Shown here: piece by piece, positions 25,607 through 35,281 of the stretch
Numbering within the stretch: position 1 is the stretch's first letter
Layout: every line of letters begins with the position of its first letter
Source: Candidatus Yanofskyibacteriota bacterium
GTDB lineage: Bacteria > Patescibacteria > Paceibacteria > 2-02-FULL-40-12 > IGHO2-12-FULL-4
Length of the DNA: 61,688 bases
Assembly (NCBI GenBank): GCA_016185525.1
Contig: JACPNK010000003.1
Coordinates: 1 to 61,688 of the forward strand
Direction: 5' to 3'
Notes under the pieces: generated by a model
What the model was told of the DNA's origin: nothing
The model's input: only the letters and a program-made list of their open reading frames with translations
The model's database searches: none
Made by a program: the position numbers and the translations under genes

Positions 25607-27331
25607 TTAGTTTGACGGTAAAGAACGGCAGTCAAAGATATAAGCACCCACATATTTGTCGGTAAACTTTTGAGCCAGTTCGCATCTGGATATCAGTTTC
25701 CAATACAAACTGTTTTTATCAATGGCGGGAAAATCAACTATCATATAATGCCCCCGATGGGAAGTGAGCCTAGAGCTGTAATCACGAGAAGGAGCCGTAT
25801 AAAACCTCCCCAGATATTTATCTGCTATCTTCAAATAATAAACACCCGCGTCATAATATGTAACAACACTGCTATTGCCAACTTCTTTGCTGTTAACCAC
25901 ATACTCAACGGATTTTTTCGTAATATCATTTACACTGCCATAGAAAGCGCCCGCCAGATTTTCGCTTGAAAGCAGAACATTATAACCGACCCCAAAAACA
26001 ATAAAAAAAGCAATCGCTATTTTTTTCTTATTGAACAATAGCCAAAAGAAGCCAGCAACCCAAACCCACAAAACAAACTGCGCCGAAACATAAAATCCTA
26101 TCGGTCCCGAACCCCCGGTCATTGGAATAAGAAAATTAAAATCCAGGTTTTTTACTTTTTGCACATAAGCCTCTTTGGGATTAAGCGGCACAACATCATA
26201 AGCAACTAAAAGCGTGAAGGCCAAAAGAACCACAAATCCCAATATGCTCAAGAAAAAGTGTTTCTTGCTAAATCCCGAAAACAGCGAATAGATAATATGG
26301 CCGCTTACAATAGCCGCCGGCGCTATTATAAACATAAAATATCTTTCAATCGGAAGCCGGGCAAAGTCAAAAATTACCAGATAAAAAAGAAAGTTAAATA
26401 AAGAGTAAACATACCAGAGACGGTATTTTGCGAAGTCCCGCACCAAACCCGCCATAGCGGGGTCTGGTGCGTGGGTGAAAAAATCTTTTCTGAACAAGCC
26501 GTAAACCATTGGCAAAAACAAGAGCGGAGATAGCCAGATAAAGAACTTGAACATGCGCAAAAACAGTTCAAAGTAAGCGCGGGAAGCAAAGTTAAAATAT
26601 TTGAAACCGGTAACATATTCCGCGAACCTCGGATCCGTTTTTCCATACAATACGTAAAAAACAACAACAAAAATACAGGACATGCCCAACAAAAAAACTA
26701 TTCTTTTTATCTTGTACTTCAGTTTGCCCTTATCATACAAAGCCCACAAGTACTCAACCGCCAATGCTCCGGCAAAAAGCGCGTAGCTTAGTTTTGTAAA
26801 AAATCCAACCATCATTACCAACACTAGAGGCAGAATAAATTTACTTTGGCCGTCCTTAAAAACTTTAAGGTAAAAATAATAAGCCAGTAGAACTAAAAAC
26901 GGCAAAACCGTTCCGTCAATATCTAACATCAGACTGGCAATCAGACTATATACGTTAATAATATAGAGACCTGACGCGATATAGGCAATTTTTTTGTTGC
27001 CGGCTTGCCATGAGCCATTCGAACTGGTGAGTTTTAAAGATACTATATAAATTAGAACGAGATTTAAAACGCCGAAGATAAAAGGCACAACACGCAAGTT
27101 GTTATATCCAACGAGTTTGCCGCCTAGCAACAAAAGGCTTTGCATTACCGGCGGATGAGGAGAATCTACTTCGCCGAATTCAGCTGTATATACTTGAGAG
27201 ACCCACCTGTACTCGTCCTGGTAATACAACTGGTCCAAGCCAAAAAATCTGGTGGCAATGAACAACAAAACCAACAGCCAAAGCCAATAATTATTTTTTA
27301 GCAATGACTTCAAGGATGAGCTCCAGTTCAT
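25607..27331 (-). CDS. GT39/ArnT-like membrane glycosyltransferase
   Basis: 574 residues with about 10-12 TM segments. Asp39-Glu40 in YYQDEYRWV after the first TM is the acidic motif of the GT-C fold, with SPHPPVMQSL in the outer loop, as in PMT and ArnT enzymes that move a lipid-linked sugar to an outer acceptor. It follows an RmlD-like gene with a 41-nt overlap, and precedes the GtrB-like gene by 49 nt. A 33-nt imperfect palindrome (26439-26471) sits in a loop region. Confidence 0.82.
   Translation of the reverse strand: MNWSSSLKSLLKNNYWLWLLVLLFIATRFFGLDQLYYQDEYRWVSQVYTAEFGEVDSPHPPVMQSLLLLGGKLVGYNNLRVVPFIFGVLNLVLIYIVSLKLTSSNGSWQAGNKKIAYIASGLYIINVYSLIASLMLDIDGTVLPFLVLLAYYFYLKVFKDGQSKFILPLVLVMMVGFFTKLSYALFAGALAVEYLWALYDKGKLKYKIKRIVFLLGMSCIFVVVFYVLYGKTDPRFAEYVTGFKYFNFASRAYFELFLRMFKFFIWLSPLLFLPMVYGLFRKDFFTHAPDPAMAGLVRDFAKYRLWYVYSLFNFLFYLVIFDFARLPIERYFMFIIAPAAIVSGHIIYSLFSGFSKKHFFLSILGFVVLLAFTLLVAYDVVPLNPKEAYVQKVKNLDFNFLIPMTGGSGPIGFYVSAQFVLWVWVAGFFWLLFNKKKIAIAFFIVFGVGYNVLLSSENLAGAFYGSVNDITKKSVEYVVNSKEVGNSSVVTYYDAGVYYLKIADKYLGRFYTAPSRDYSSRLTSHRGHYMIVDFPAIDKNSLYWKLISRCELAQKFTDKYVGAYIFDCRSLPSN
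26439..26471. repeat. In-frame imperfect palindrome inside the GT39-like gene
   Basis: CGCACCA...TGGTGCG arms with an inner ACCC/GGGT pairing; it codes roughly for THAPDPAMAGL in a cytosolic or loop part of the protein. Confidence 0.6.
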
Positions 27332-28205
27332 CTTTAAGTCCGGGCATTTTAAGGCCCAGTTTTACAGCTTTATTGGTATTCAACCACATCTCTTTTGGCC
27401 TAGCGGCAAAATTTCCGGGCATGCTCTCAACGGAAATCAGTTTGGCCTCACCGGAAAAGTTAGGAAATTTACTGATGACCGCCTGTCCTATTTCAGCCTT
27501 TGATAACCGGTCTCTGCTCCCGATGTGAAGAACTCCTTTTTTAAAAACTTTTGGAATTTTCAACAGTATGCCGGCAAATGTCTTAGCGCTTATCGCGTTA
27601 ATATAGACATCGTTAAAAAGATTGAATGACTTGTTTTTGTTGACCGAATCCACAAGCCATTCTATGAAGTTGGCTTGAGGCCGACCGATACTGTGAATAC
27701 CAATGGGCACGACCCTAATTACTATTCCTTTGTCATAAGCCAAAACTGCCTCTTCTCCCAAAAGTTTGGTCCACGAATAAAAATTTTTGGGGTCCGGTGT
27801 GTCGTTTTCCTTGTAATTGCCTTTTTCTCCGAAAAAAACGGAACCGGTTGATATATATATTAACTTTGCTCTATGCTTTTTTGCCAGTTCAACCATATTT
27901 CTCGTTCCCACAACATTAGCTTGCCAGCAGACTTCTCTGCTATTCTCACATTTGTCAATGCCTGTCATTGACGCGCAATGGAATATTGCATCAATTTTGC
28001 CGACCTTTTTATCTAAAAAATTAACCGACCCGATATCGCCAATGTCGCATTTTAAATTTCTGTAATTCTTATCGGTTAAATCCGGATTGGCGTTGTAAAC
28101 ACCGACAACATTGTAACCGTTTTTCACTGCGCAACGGACTAATTCCAAGCCCAAAAGCCCGCTTGCGCCGGTTATTAATGCTTTGTTTTTTGTTGACCTT
28201 TTCAT
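27291..28205 (-). CDS. RmlD-like NAD(P)-dependent SDR (paralogue of 31060)
   Basis: 304 residues. ALITGASGLLG (residues 9-19) is the cofactor motif, ISTGSVFFG carries the Ser, and YSWTK is the catalytic Tyr-Lys. Later blocks LHIGSRDR, KAEIGQAV and MWLNTNKAVKLG are shared with the protein at 31060. The family is dTDP-4-dehydrorhamnose reductase-like (RmlD), which reduces a 4-keto nucleotide sugar. Its 3' end overlaps the GT39-like gene by 41 nt. Confidence 0.85.
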   Translation of the reverse strand: MKRSTKNKALITGASGLLGLELVRCAVKNGYNVVGVYNANPDLTDKNYRNLKCDIGDIGSVNFLDKKVGKIDAIFHCASMTGIDKCENSREVCWQANVVGTRNMVELAKKHRAKLIYISTGSVFFGEKGNYKENDTPDPKNFYSWTKLLGEEAVLAYDKGIVIRVVPIGIHSIGRPQANFIEWLVDSVNKNKSFNLFNDVYINAISAKTFAGILLKIPKVFKKGVLHIGSRDRLSKAEIGQAVISKFPNFSGEAKLISVESMPGNFAARPKEMWLNTNKAVKLGLKMPGLKDELELILEVIAKK

Positions 28206-28247
28206 TGAAAAATTACTATTTAAAGATACTTTAAAAATCAGATTTCA

Positions 28248-29153
28248 TCAACATCGCACCTTATCTATTCCATAAGCAAACATTTCGTGCCTGCGCGGAC
28301 TGGTAAAATGTTTGGCAACAGTGTTTGAATCAGGTCTTCCTTTTATAATATATCGGTCTAAAGGTAAAAACTCGCAATTTGTTTGGCCAATGAGACAATT
28401 CCACCCCGTCATTTCAACAAAGTAATCGGACATGTCCAGTTCGCAGTTTTCAAGATACTCACTTAATTTACTTTCTGAAATAGAGAATTTCTTGTAAACT
28501 ATGATGCCGGAATTCATAAGTTCAATGTTTTTTTGGGTCAGGTTGTATTTATTTAAATAACTACTATTTACCCTGACGGCAAACCCACCGCCCGCTTGCG
28601 AAATTAAGGCATCTCGACCACAACTTCCTTTTACAAATCTGACTATTTCTTCGGGTTTTTTGAAAAACAAAACATCGCTGTCCAAAACCATTATCTTTTC
28701 AGACCGGCTTAATAAAAAAATGTCAACCAATTTTAAAATCAAAGGATACCCGTTTTTTCTATAATCTTTAACGATGGGATTGACATTCATTTTGTCTATC
28801 AGTTCGTCGGCATCTTTTTTCCAAACAATTTCCAAGTTATCAAATTTGCTTTTAAAGATAGCGGCTGATTCGCCGTCTAAAGATCCGTCATCGTGAATAA
28901 CTATTTTAGGACAAAGCTGTGAATTTTTTAAAAAAGACCAGAGAGACCATGTTGCCGTTACTACGTCGCTTTTTTGACAAAGCATGTGAACTTCAAAATC
29001 ATCCTGTTTTTCACATTTCCACTTTGGTATTTTTTTTCCGATTTGCCGGGCAAAAATCTTATTTTTTAAATAATTCAACAAGGAAGCCGGCCCGTAACCG
29101 TATCTGACCGTTTCTTTAATATAAAACAGTTCTTTTTTTAACTTTGAGAACAT
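28248..29153 (-). CDS. Glycosyltransferase with GT-A fold (GT8-like)
   Basis: 301 residues. VLDSDVLFFKKPEEI puts the metal-binding DXD at Asp158-Asp160, as in GT8 and related enzymes; KIVIHDDGSLDGE is the earlier acidic strand. IVYKKF and GWNCLIGQTNCE follow. No TM segment is seen. The donor and acceptor are unknown. It overlaps the GT4 gene upstream by 16 nt and precedes the RmlD-like gene by 42 nt. Confidence 0.78.
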   Translation of the reverse strand: MFSKLKKELFYIKETVRYGYGPASLLNYLKNKIFARQIGKKIPKWKCEKQDDFEVHMLCQKSDVVTATWSLWSFLKNSQLCPKIVIHDDGSLDGESAAIFKSKFDNLEIVWKKDADELIDKMNVNPIVKDYRKNGYPLILKLVDIFLLSRSEKIMVLDSDVLFFKKPEEIVRFVKGSCGRDALISQAGGGFAVRVNSSYLNKYNLTQKNIELMNSGIIVYKKFSISESKLSEYLENCELDMSDYFVEMTGWNCLIGQTNCEFLPLDRYIIKGRPDSNTVAKHFTSPRRHEMFAYGIDKVRC

Positions 29154-30403
29154 AAGAATTTTATTATAGTCTCAGCACGTTTTTGCCAAGTGTAATTTTT
29201 AACATCTTCTTTGGCTTGTTCGGCTATTTTTTCTACCAATTCCTTATTTTTATCATCAAAAACCCAAGCTATTTTGTTGGCCAAATCTTCAGCATCTCCC
29301 GCCTTAGCGAAAACTGAGTTGTTCCCATTTAAAACTTCTCTGAAAGAAGGCAAATCTTGAGCTACAATGGGACAACCGGAGGCCATGTATTCAAACATTT
29401 TAAGAGGCGAGGTATACTTTACCGAAATCGTTTCAGACTCATTTCCGGTTAATATTGCGCAGTCGGCTGTTTTTAATACAGCATCTATCTTTTTGTGAGA
29501 AAACATACCCTCCATAACAATAGAATAATCTTCATTTTTCGCATTTGTTTTTGTTCTAATCGCATAAACAATATTCGGATGAATTTTTAGTTTTTGTCCA
29601 AAATTATTAATATCAAACTCTGTACCGCCAATTATCCAGACGAGGTAATTGGGGTTAATATTTTTTAAATTCTCTGCCACATTAATCAAAATGTCTGCGC
29701 CTTTCCACGGATACAAATGACCTGTATAAACCGCGATTTTCTTTCGTCTATAACAATCGTAATGAAAATTAAAAAACTTTTCTCTAAGCTGAATTTTGTT
29801 TTCCTGACAATTAAACTCTCCCAAATCAACCCCGTCAGGCGCAACTAAGATCGGGCCTTTATAGTGTTTTTTAAAATCTTCTTTCAGTCCCTCAGATATA
29901 ACAATTAGGCCGTTTATTTTATTCAGTAGTTTTTTGTAAAACCTTGAATTAATTTTGTTAGGAAAGTTATGGACTTCCCAAAAAAGTTTAAACCTACTGG
30001 CATCAATCAAACTAAGGACAAATGGATCACGCGAATAAACTATTCCTTCTTTGTCAACTAAATATTTTTTGGATGACCGAGCAAAAATAAACTGCTGAAC
30101 CCAAAATAAAATTTTATTAAAAAAAGGACCAAGATTTATGTTAATGAGATCGGGAGATTTTAATTCTATAATTTTAAATGGCGTTTTTATGTTGTAGTAT
30201 TCTAATATACTTCCCTCTCCCGTATTCGGATATCTGTGCCGCCTTGGCACAATTAACTCTACAGCGATTTTATTTGCATTATTTGTATAATTATTTGTGT
30301 CATTCGGGTCGCTTTGCGCAAACGCTTCACACATTTTAATTGTCTGCAGGCCATATGCCTTGATAGTCGGTATTCGACTATTGGCTACACAATATATCTT
30401 CAT
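29138..30403 (-). CDS. GT4 glycosyltransferase
   Basis: 421 residues, GT-B fold. VAPDGVDLGEF, IAVYTGHLYPWKGADILI and KMFEYMASGCPIVAQDLPSFRE (the E-x7-E region) are the GT4 signatures. The N-terminal part includes IPTIKAYGLQTIKMCEAF, typical of the acceptor domain. It heads the minus-strand block that runs down to 22763. A TAGTAT box lies about 10 nt before the ATG, so the message may be leaderless, but the -35 is weak. Confidence 0.87.
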   Translation of the reverse strand: MKIYCVANSRIPTIKAYGLQTIKMCEAFAQSDPNDTNNYTNNANKIAVELIVPRRHRYPNTGEGSILEYYNIKTPFKIIELKSPDLININLGPFFNKILFWVQQFIFARSSKKYLVDKEGIVYSRDPFVLSLIDASRFKLFWEVHNFPNKINSRFYKKLLNKINGLIVISEGLKEDFKKHYKGPILVAPDGVDLGEFNCQENKIQLREKFFNFHYDCYRRKKIAVYTGHLYPWKGADILINVAENLKNINPNYLVWIIGGTEFDINNFGQKLKIHPNIVYAIRTKTNAKNEDYSIVMEGMFSHKKIDAVLKTADCAILTGNESETISVKYTSPLKMFEYMASGCPIVAQDLPSFREVLNGNNSVFAKAGDAEDLANKIAWVFDDKNKELVEKIAEQAKEDVKNYTWQKRAETIIKFLCSQS

Positions 30404-30509
30404 TATGAGATGGATACTACCACATTTTAAATAATTTTAAAAAGCACGGTTTTTGTGTCTTAAATTGAATTTTTTTAATAATAAGTTTTAGTTTTGAACA
30501 ATTTTTTAA

Positions 30510-30540
30510 ATAAAAAAACGGGTAGAATTATCTACCCGTT
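30510..30540 (-). terminator. Rho-independent terminator after the 102-residue hypothetical gene
   Basis: A perfect 10-bp stem (30517-30526 with 30531-30540) and 4-nt loop; on the minus strand it is followed by a long T run. Confidence 0.9.
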
Positions 30541-30573
30541 GTAATGAGCCTACAATACAATGTCAATCAGACA

Positions 30574-30882
30574 CTAGATTACTAAGTCTGGTCTTATACG
30601 CCTTAAACTTTCAAACAATTCAGGAGATGGCGGCAGCGTGTGGGCTGATGTAACGTTCCAGTCAATAACTGGAGAGATAAAACCGTCAAGCTGTATGAAT
30701 ATCTTCTTCTCTATTTCGTAAAAAACCTTAGTAGAGGAAAAAAGACCCATGCCATATTGAATGGGTATAAACCTACCTGTCTTACATCCAAGATGATATA
30801 ATTTTGGCCACATACGAAGTCGTTGACCAGGCGTTGCCCTGTTAAATCTTGCCACAACGTCACCAAATGTATCAAAGAACAT
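30574..30882 (-). CDS. Hypothetical protein, 102 residues, own promoter and terminator
   Basis: I do not recognise the family. The start at 30882 (MFFDTFGDVVARFN) is chosen because AAGGAGGT lies 6 nt before it; the longer frame to 30930 has no such site and overlaps the promoter -10. The protein is soluble, without TM or signal, basic in the first half (RFNRATPGQRLRMWPKLY) and ends with SPELFESLRRIRPDLVI. It is a complete single-gene unit with a good sigma70 promoter and a strong terminator, inside the glycan array but apparently not part of it. Confidence 0.75.
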   Translation of the reverse strand: MFFDTFGDVVARFNRATPGQRLRMWPKLYHLGCKTGRFIPIQYGMGLFSSTKVFYEIEKKIFIQLDGFISPVIDWNVTSAHTLPPSPELFESLRRIRPDLVI

Positions 30883-30920
30883 CAATACCTCCTTTTTTGT
30901 GGCCTTGGTGCCACTTTGTG

Positions 30921-30949
30921 ATATTAACACTGTATTAAATTTTTGTCAA
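30921..30949 (-). promoter_or_regulatory. Sigma70-type promoter for the hypothetical gene
   Basis: Minus strand: TTGACA (30944-30949), 17-nt spacer, TAATAT (30921-30926). Confidence 0.8.
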
Positions 30950-31059
30950 TTTTTTAACGTATTTAACGAATGGAGGCGTTGATCCGACTTAAAAAAGCGC
31001 GTGGGTACCGTAAGCCTTTTCGGTCGGCAATCTAAGATTAGATAAGTAAAGTAGTTTCT

Positions 31060-31965
31060 TCATTTTCTATTTAAGATTTCGTTCAAAACAATACGAACTT
31101 CTTCTTTCCAGCTTGGCAAAGAATAGCCCAAGCCTACCGCCTTATCCACGTTTAACCACATCTCATGCGGACGAGAGGCAGCTTTTCCATCCCGGGTTTT
31201 ATCAACGCTTAGTCTTGTTACTGTGCCTGAATAGTCAGGAAACAATTCCAAAACCTCTTCCCATATTTCCGCTTTATTGACTCTATCCCGACTTCCCAAA
31301 TGAAGAATCCCCGGTTTAAATTTATCAATAATTTTAGACAAAAAATCGGCTAAAGTGGCTGTACTGACCGGATTTATCACGACATCGGTAAACAGACTAA
31401 ACGATCGGTTGCTTGATGCCGTATCCATAAACCACTGCATAAAACTCGGATGGGCACCCAACGGTCTTTTGCCTATGGGATTTACCCTCACTACCAGTCC
31501 TTTTCCATACTTTAGAACTGCTTTCTCCGCTTGGCTTTTTGTTTTTCCGTAATAATTAAGCGGTCCGGTCTCGTCATTTTCCGAATAATTGCCTTTTCTG
31601 CCGGAGAATACCATCGGCGTGGAAATGTAAATAAATTGGGCATTCAACGATTTGGCGAGGTTGATTAAATTTTTTGTGCCAGCCACATTGACTTCTCTGC
31701 AAAAAGGTTTGTTCAACTCGCAAAAGTTTACATCCGTTATTGCGGCACAGTGAATTATTGTGTGAGTGTTTTTAAATCTATTGGGGTTTATTTCACCGGT
31801 TATGTCCAAATGTGTCTTTTTAACGTTCTTGCCGTCCGGCACAAACTTTTCATTGGAATCAAAAACGGCCAGAATTTGAAATCCCTTTTCGGCTAAAACT
31901 GACGACACTTTTGAACCGAGCATCCCACTTGCTCCGGTAATTAGTATTTCTTTGTCAGATGTCAT
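31060..31965 (-). CDS. RmlD-like NAD(P)-dependent SDR (paralogue of 27291)
   Basis: 301 residues. ILITGASGMLGSK is the cofactor loop, ISTPMVFSG the Ser/Thr site and YYGKTK the Tyr-Lys pair. It matches the protein at 27291 along the whole length (GNYxEND, LHLGSRDRVNKAEIW, RPHEMWLNVDKAVGLG). As an RmlD-like reductase it would make a deoxysugar nucleotide. Its start overlaps the GT4 stop upstream by 4 nt. Two copies suggest two related sugars or a duplicated block. Confidence 0.85.
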   Translation of the reverse strand: MTSDKEILITGASGMLGSKVSSVLAEKGFQILAVFDSNEKFVPDGKNVKKTHLDITGEINPNRFKNTHTIIHCAAITDVNFCELNKPFCREVNVAGTKNLINLAKSLNAQFIYISTPMVFSGRKGNYSENDETGPLNYYGKTKSQAEKAVLKYGKGLVVRVNPIGKRPLGAHPSFMQWFMDTASSNRSFSLFTDVVINPVSTATLADFLSKIIDKFKPGILHLGSRDRVNKAEIWEEVLELFPDYSGTVTRLSVDKTRDGKAASRPHEMWLNVDKAVGLGYSLPSWKEEVRIVLNEILNRK

Positions 31966-33143
31966 AATGAGTTAAGAAATTTTTCCATTTTTTCAGCCGT
32001 AGAATGGTAGCTGAAGTGTCCGGTAATGTACTCTCTACCCGCCTTACCCATGGCATATCTTAGAGCGTCGTCAGAGAGAATCTTTTTCATGGCGCGATAA
32101 ATTGGCTCGGGGTCGCTTTGCTCAACTAAAATTCCGGTTTTTCCGTCAAGAACTGTTTCTTCCAGTGAACCGGTCTTGCTTGTAACAACCGGAGTACCGC
32201 AAGCCTGGGCCTGAAGCATTAACAACCCCCACTGCTCCTCCCAGCCGTCAAAGGGAACTGAAGGATGAACCATCACGTCCGACTGAGCATACATAGGAGC
32301 CAGCTCGTTTATCGGTTGCCAAGGAAGCAAAGTCACCGAATTTCTCATATCCGGATTGTCTATTATCCGCTTGACTTGTGATTCTAACTCTCCTGTACCC
32401 ACAATTACCAGATGGGCTTCCGGCATTTCTCTGTGAAGCATCTTAAAGGCTTCCAGGGTCTGCAGTGTTCCCTTCCGAGGCGTAAAAGTAGCTGAATATA
32501 TAACCACCTTCTTGTCCGTCAGGTTGTGCTTTTCACGAAAATCATTTTTTGCCTCCGGTTTAAAAACGTCCGTATCAACTCCGGCCTGATTGAATACTGC
32601 GGTCTTAAGAGCGGGATTATATTTCTCAAAATAATCTTTGTGGACTTCGTAAGCTTTTTGCATTCCGCATATTCCAGCTGTGCTCAACTCTATGTTCCTT
32701 TTCAGAAGCCACTCTGTGAGCTTCAGCTTTAAACCCGACATCCTCTCCCGATAAGGTACATTCTGCCAAGTAAAAAAAATGTGTTTTAATTTCAAGCTTT
32801 TAGCAATAAGACCGTAAATATATGTGACAAAAAGATTTGGTTCGTAGGCGCTAAAAAAAACATCGCCCGGTTTAGACTCCTTTTTTAATAAAAACCAAAG
32901 CATCGGCATCCAGCCTTTTAACTGCCCTCTTATAACCGGATATTTTGAATGATAAAAACAGGCCGGAGTTGAGACGACTTTCACGTTATTTATGCGAGGA
33001 GGGTAAACCGTTTTTTTATTTCCTTTAGTTGACCTCCATTTTTTCGGCACAACTAAAAAAAGATTGCTTTTATTTTTGAAGTAATCAAAGATGCGGTGAT
33101 TATGCTCATATATATAAGTATAAGAGGCGATAAAAATTCTCAT
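31962..33143 (-). CDS. GT4 glycosyltransferase
   Basis: 393 residues from the start at 33143 (MRIFIASYTYIYEHN), preferred to the in-frame start at 33194 because the longer form would run into the upstream epimerase gene and the extra residues do not look like a GT-B start. KVVIYSATFTPRKGTLQTLEAF and LLMLQAQACGTPVVTSKTGSLEE are the GT4 nucleotide-sugar-binding and E-x7-E regions, the latter with Gln in place of the first Glu. The donor is unknown. Confidence 0.85.
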   Translation of the reverse strand: MRIFIASYTYIYEHNHRIFDYFKNKSNLFLVVPKKWRSTKGNKKTVYPPRINNVKVVSTPACFYHSKYPVIRGQLKGWMPMLWFLLKKESKPGDVFFSAYEPNLFVTYIYGLIAKSLKLKHIFFTWQNVPYRERMSGLKLKLTEWLLKRNIELSTAGICGMQKAYEVHKDYFEKYNPALKTAVFNQAGVDTDVFKPEAKNDFREKHNLTDKKVVIYSATFTPRKGTLQTLEAFKMLHREMPEAHLVIVGTGELESQVKRIIDNPDMRNSVTLLPWQPINELAPMYAQSDVMVHPSVPFDGWEEQWGLLMLQAQACGTPVVTSKTGSLEETVLDGKTGILVEQSDPEPIYRAMKKILSDDALRYAMGKAGREYITGHFSYHSTAEKMEKFLNSL

Positions 33144-33172
33144 TAAACATTTTTGAGACGGTAGGTTTAGAG

Positions 33173-34213
33173 TTATATCAATTTTGCCGTCCAAGTTTTG
33201 GGAGTCTTAGGGTGGTCAAGTTCTAAACTTGTTAAATATATAAACGGCTGTTTATCTATGGACTTTGCCCAATCAGTCATCTTGCTTACACCTTCCGACA
33301 ATTTAACTTTGGACCTAAAACCCAAAAGCTTCTCGGCCACCTTGTGCTCGCAATAAGCATATTTAACTTCCCGTGGCCGGTCAGGCACATGTTTGGGTAA
33401 GATTTTTTTAGGAACACCCGCACCACCGCCATAAAAAGTTTTTAATACGGTCTCGGCAAGATCGTTTAAAGTTACCGGCTCATCGGAACCGATGTTTATG
33501 ATCTTACCCTCGCATTCTTTTTTAAAACCGGCCTTGACCATTGCCGGCGCCACGTCGTCAATGTAAGAAAATGCCCGCTTTTGCATTCCGTCTCCGTAGA
33601 TATAAAAACTCTTGCCGTGGAGCAGGCTGTTTATAAAAATTCCGACAACGTTTCTGTAGGGGTCGGACAGATTCTGCCTTGGCCCATATACATTATGCGG
33701 CCTAATGACGACAAACTTAAAGTCATAGACATCAGCTAAGACACGAGTCGTCTGTTCCATAGACATCTTTGAAATACCATAAATATCTTCCGGTTGCGGC
33801 ATCATACTTTCTTTAAACGGGACCTGTTGCGCTCCGTAAACGCTCATTGAACTGGTCAATATCATTTTTTTCAAACCGCACTTGATAGCCGGAATTAAAA
33901 CATTTTTATAAGCAACGATATTTCTGTCCATCGCGCTGAACGGAGTAAACTGGCTTCTGCCTTCCGTCGCATCGGCGGCCAAGTGGAAAATAATATCCGG
34001 TTTTATTTTTTCAATATAAGTCGCCGTTTTGGTCCTGTCTCGCAGATCAAGCTTGGTAAAGAATTTTTTTTGAGAAACGTTTCTAATAAATCCCCCCGAC
34101 AAGTCATCCACCCCATAGACTTCATAACCCATACCAAAAAGCAGGTCATAAATGTGGCTTCCTATAAAACCAGCTGAACCGGTAACTAAAATTTTTGGCT
34201 TACTTGAATTCAT
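33173..34213 (-). CDS. NAD-dependent nucleotide-sugar epimerase (GalE-like extended SDR)
   Basis: 346 residues. ILVTGSAGFIGSH (residues 8-20), SSMSVYGAQQVPF and YGISK (Tyr-Lys pair) are complete, and RPHNVYGPRQN with FSYIDDVAPAM are classic GalE/UDP-glucuronate-epimerase features. It probably interconverts UDP-hexoses at C4 in the cytosol. It overlaps the GT4 gene upstream by 14 nt. The C-terminal tail after DWAKSIDKQP (about 25 residues) is longer than usual. Confidence 0.87.
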   Translation of the reverse strand: MNSSKPKILVTGSAGFIGSHIYDLLFGMGYEVYGVDDLSGGFIRNVSQKKFFTKLDLRDRTKTATYIEKIKPDIIFHLAADATEGRSQFTPFSAMDRNIVAYKNVLIPAIKCGLKKMILTSSMSVYGAQQVPFKESMMPQPEDIYGISKMSMEQTTRVLADVYDFKFVVIRPHNVYGPRQNLSDPYRNVVGIFINSLLHGKSFYIYGDGMQKRAFSYIDDVAPAMVKAGFKKECEGKIINIGSDEPVTLNDLAETVLKTFYGGGAGVPKKILPKHVPDRPREVKYAYCEHKVAEKLLGFRSKVKLSEGVSKMTDWAKSIDKQPFIYLTSLELDHPKTPKTWTAKLI

Positions 34214-35243
34214 TGATAATATTTTTTAACTTATTCCCCAAAACTCTCGGGGAAGCGTTGTTTTTAAATTTATTATAGCCCGCCGTGGCCAGTCTGTCTC
34301 TCAAATCAGGGTCATTTTTCAAACGCAATATCGCGTTGGCCAAAGATTCTGAATCGACAACCTTAACCAGCATCATATCTTCTTCGTTAAACAATTCCCG
34401 TGTCGCCGGCGTATCGGCGGTTATAACCGGTTTCTGCATGGCAAGACACTCGTAGACCTTGTTGGGAATAACCCTCAGCGTTTTTTGGGTGTCGCCGAAT
34501 ATGCCCAGACAAACATCAGCTCGGGCAATCTTTTCTCTTATCCACTCTTGGCTCATAAAACCCGCAAATTCAACGTTTTTTAAGCCAAGTTCATCGGACA
34601 ACCTTAGCATCTTTTTTTTCTCCTGTCCATCGCCGATGATGAGGAAGTTAACGCCGTCTTTTTCACAGATTTTGGCCGCTTTTAGAATATATTCAATTCC
34701 CTGCAAAGGGATGAACGACCCGTGAAAAACAACGAGAAATCGGCTTGAATTCGGTTTTGGCATAGGATAAAAAATATTGTCGCTGGCCCCTATCCATATT
34801 CTACGAAACTTGCTTTTTTTGACCCCAAATTCTTTTGACGCATATTTAATATGCTCATCAGTATCAAAAAGAACGACATCGGCCAAATGCATGGATAACC
34901 AATCCAAAATCCAATAATAAAAAGCTCTCATAGAACCCCGTTTTACCGTTTTGCGGTCAAAAACATTTGAGTCATAAAGCGACAAAAATGCGTCAAAAAT
35001 TATCGGTTTTCTGGAAATTATTTTTGCAAACGGCACTATCTGTTGCCCTAAAAAACCGACAACCATTATGTCATACGGGTCTTTTAACTGCCGATGCTTT
35101 TTAAAAAGATTTATAAATTTTCTTATTCCAGGCGAACTATCTCTGCACTCAATCACCTCAACGCCGTTTTGTCTCAAACCGTCAATTAAAACCCGATTTC
35201 TAGTATAATTGGGATCATAGGATCCAAAATATAAAATTCTCAT
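34200..35243 (-). CDS. GT4-type glycosyltransferase (paralogue of 22763)
   Basis: 347 residues. MRILYFGSYDPNYTRNRVLIDGLRQ is the acceptor-side start; FLVVFHGSFIPLQGIEYILKAA and PNKVYECLAMQKPVITADTPATREL are the donor-binding and E-region blocks. It aligns with the protein at 22763 throughout, including IYYW/FYYW and WIG blocks. It heads a four-gene minus-strand unit (34200, 33173, 31962, 31060) in which genes overlap or nearly touch. Confidence 0.85.
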   Translation of the reverse strand: MRILYFGSYDPNYTRNRVLIDGLRQNGVEVIECRDSSPGIRKFINLFKKHRQLKDPYDIMVVGFLGQQIVPFAKIISRKPIIFDAFLSLYDSNVFDRKTVKRGSMRAFYYWILDWLSMHLADVVLFDTDEHIKYASKEFGVKKSKFRRIWIGASDNIFYPMPKPNSSRFLVVFHGSFIPLQGIEYILKAAKICEKDGVNFLIIGDGQEKKKMLRLSDELGLKNVEFAGFMSQEWIREKIARADVCLGIFGDTQKTLRVIPNKVYECLAMQKPVITADTPATRELFNEEDMMLVKVVDSESLANAILRLKNDPDLRDRLATAGYNKFKNNASPRVLGNKLKNIINEFK

Positions 35244-35281
35244 AATACGTAGATTATGGCAGTAAAAGTCTTAAAAATCAA

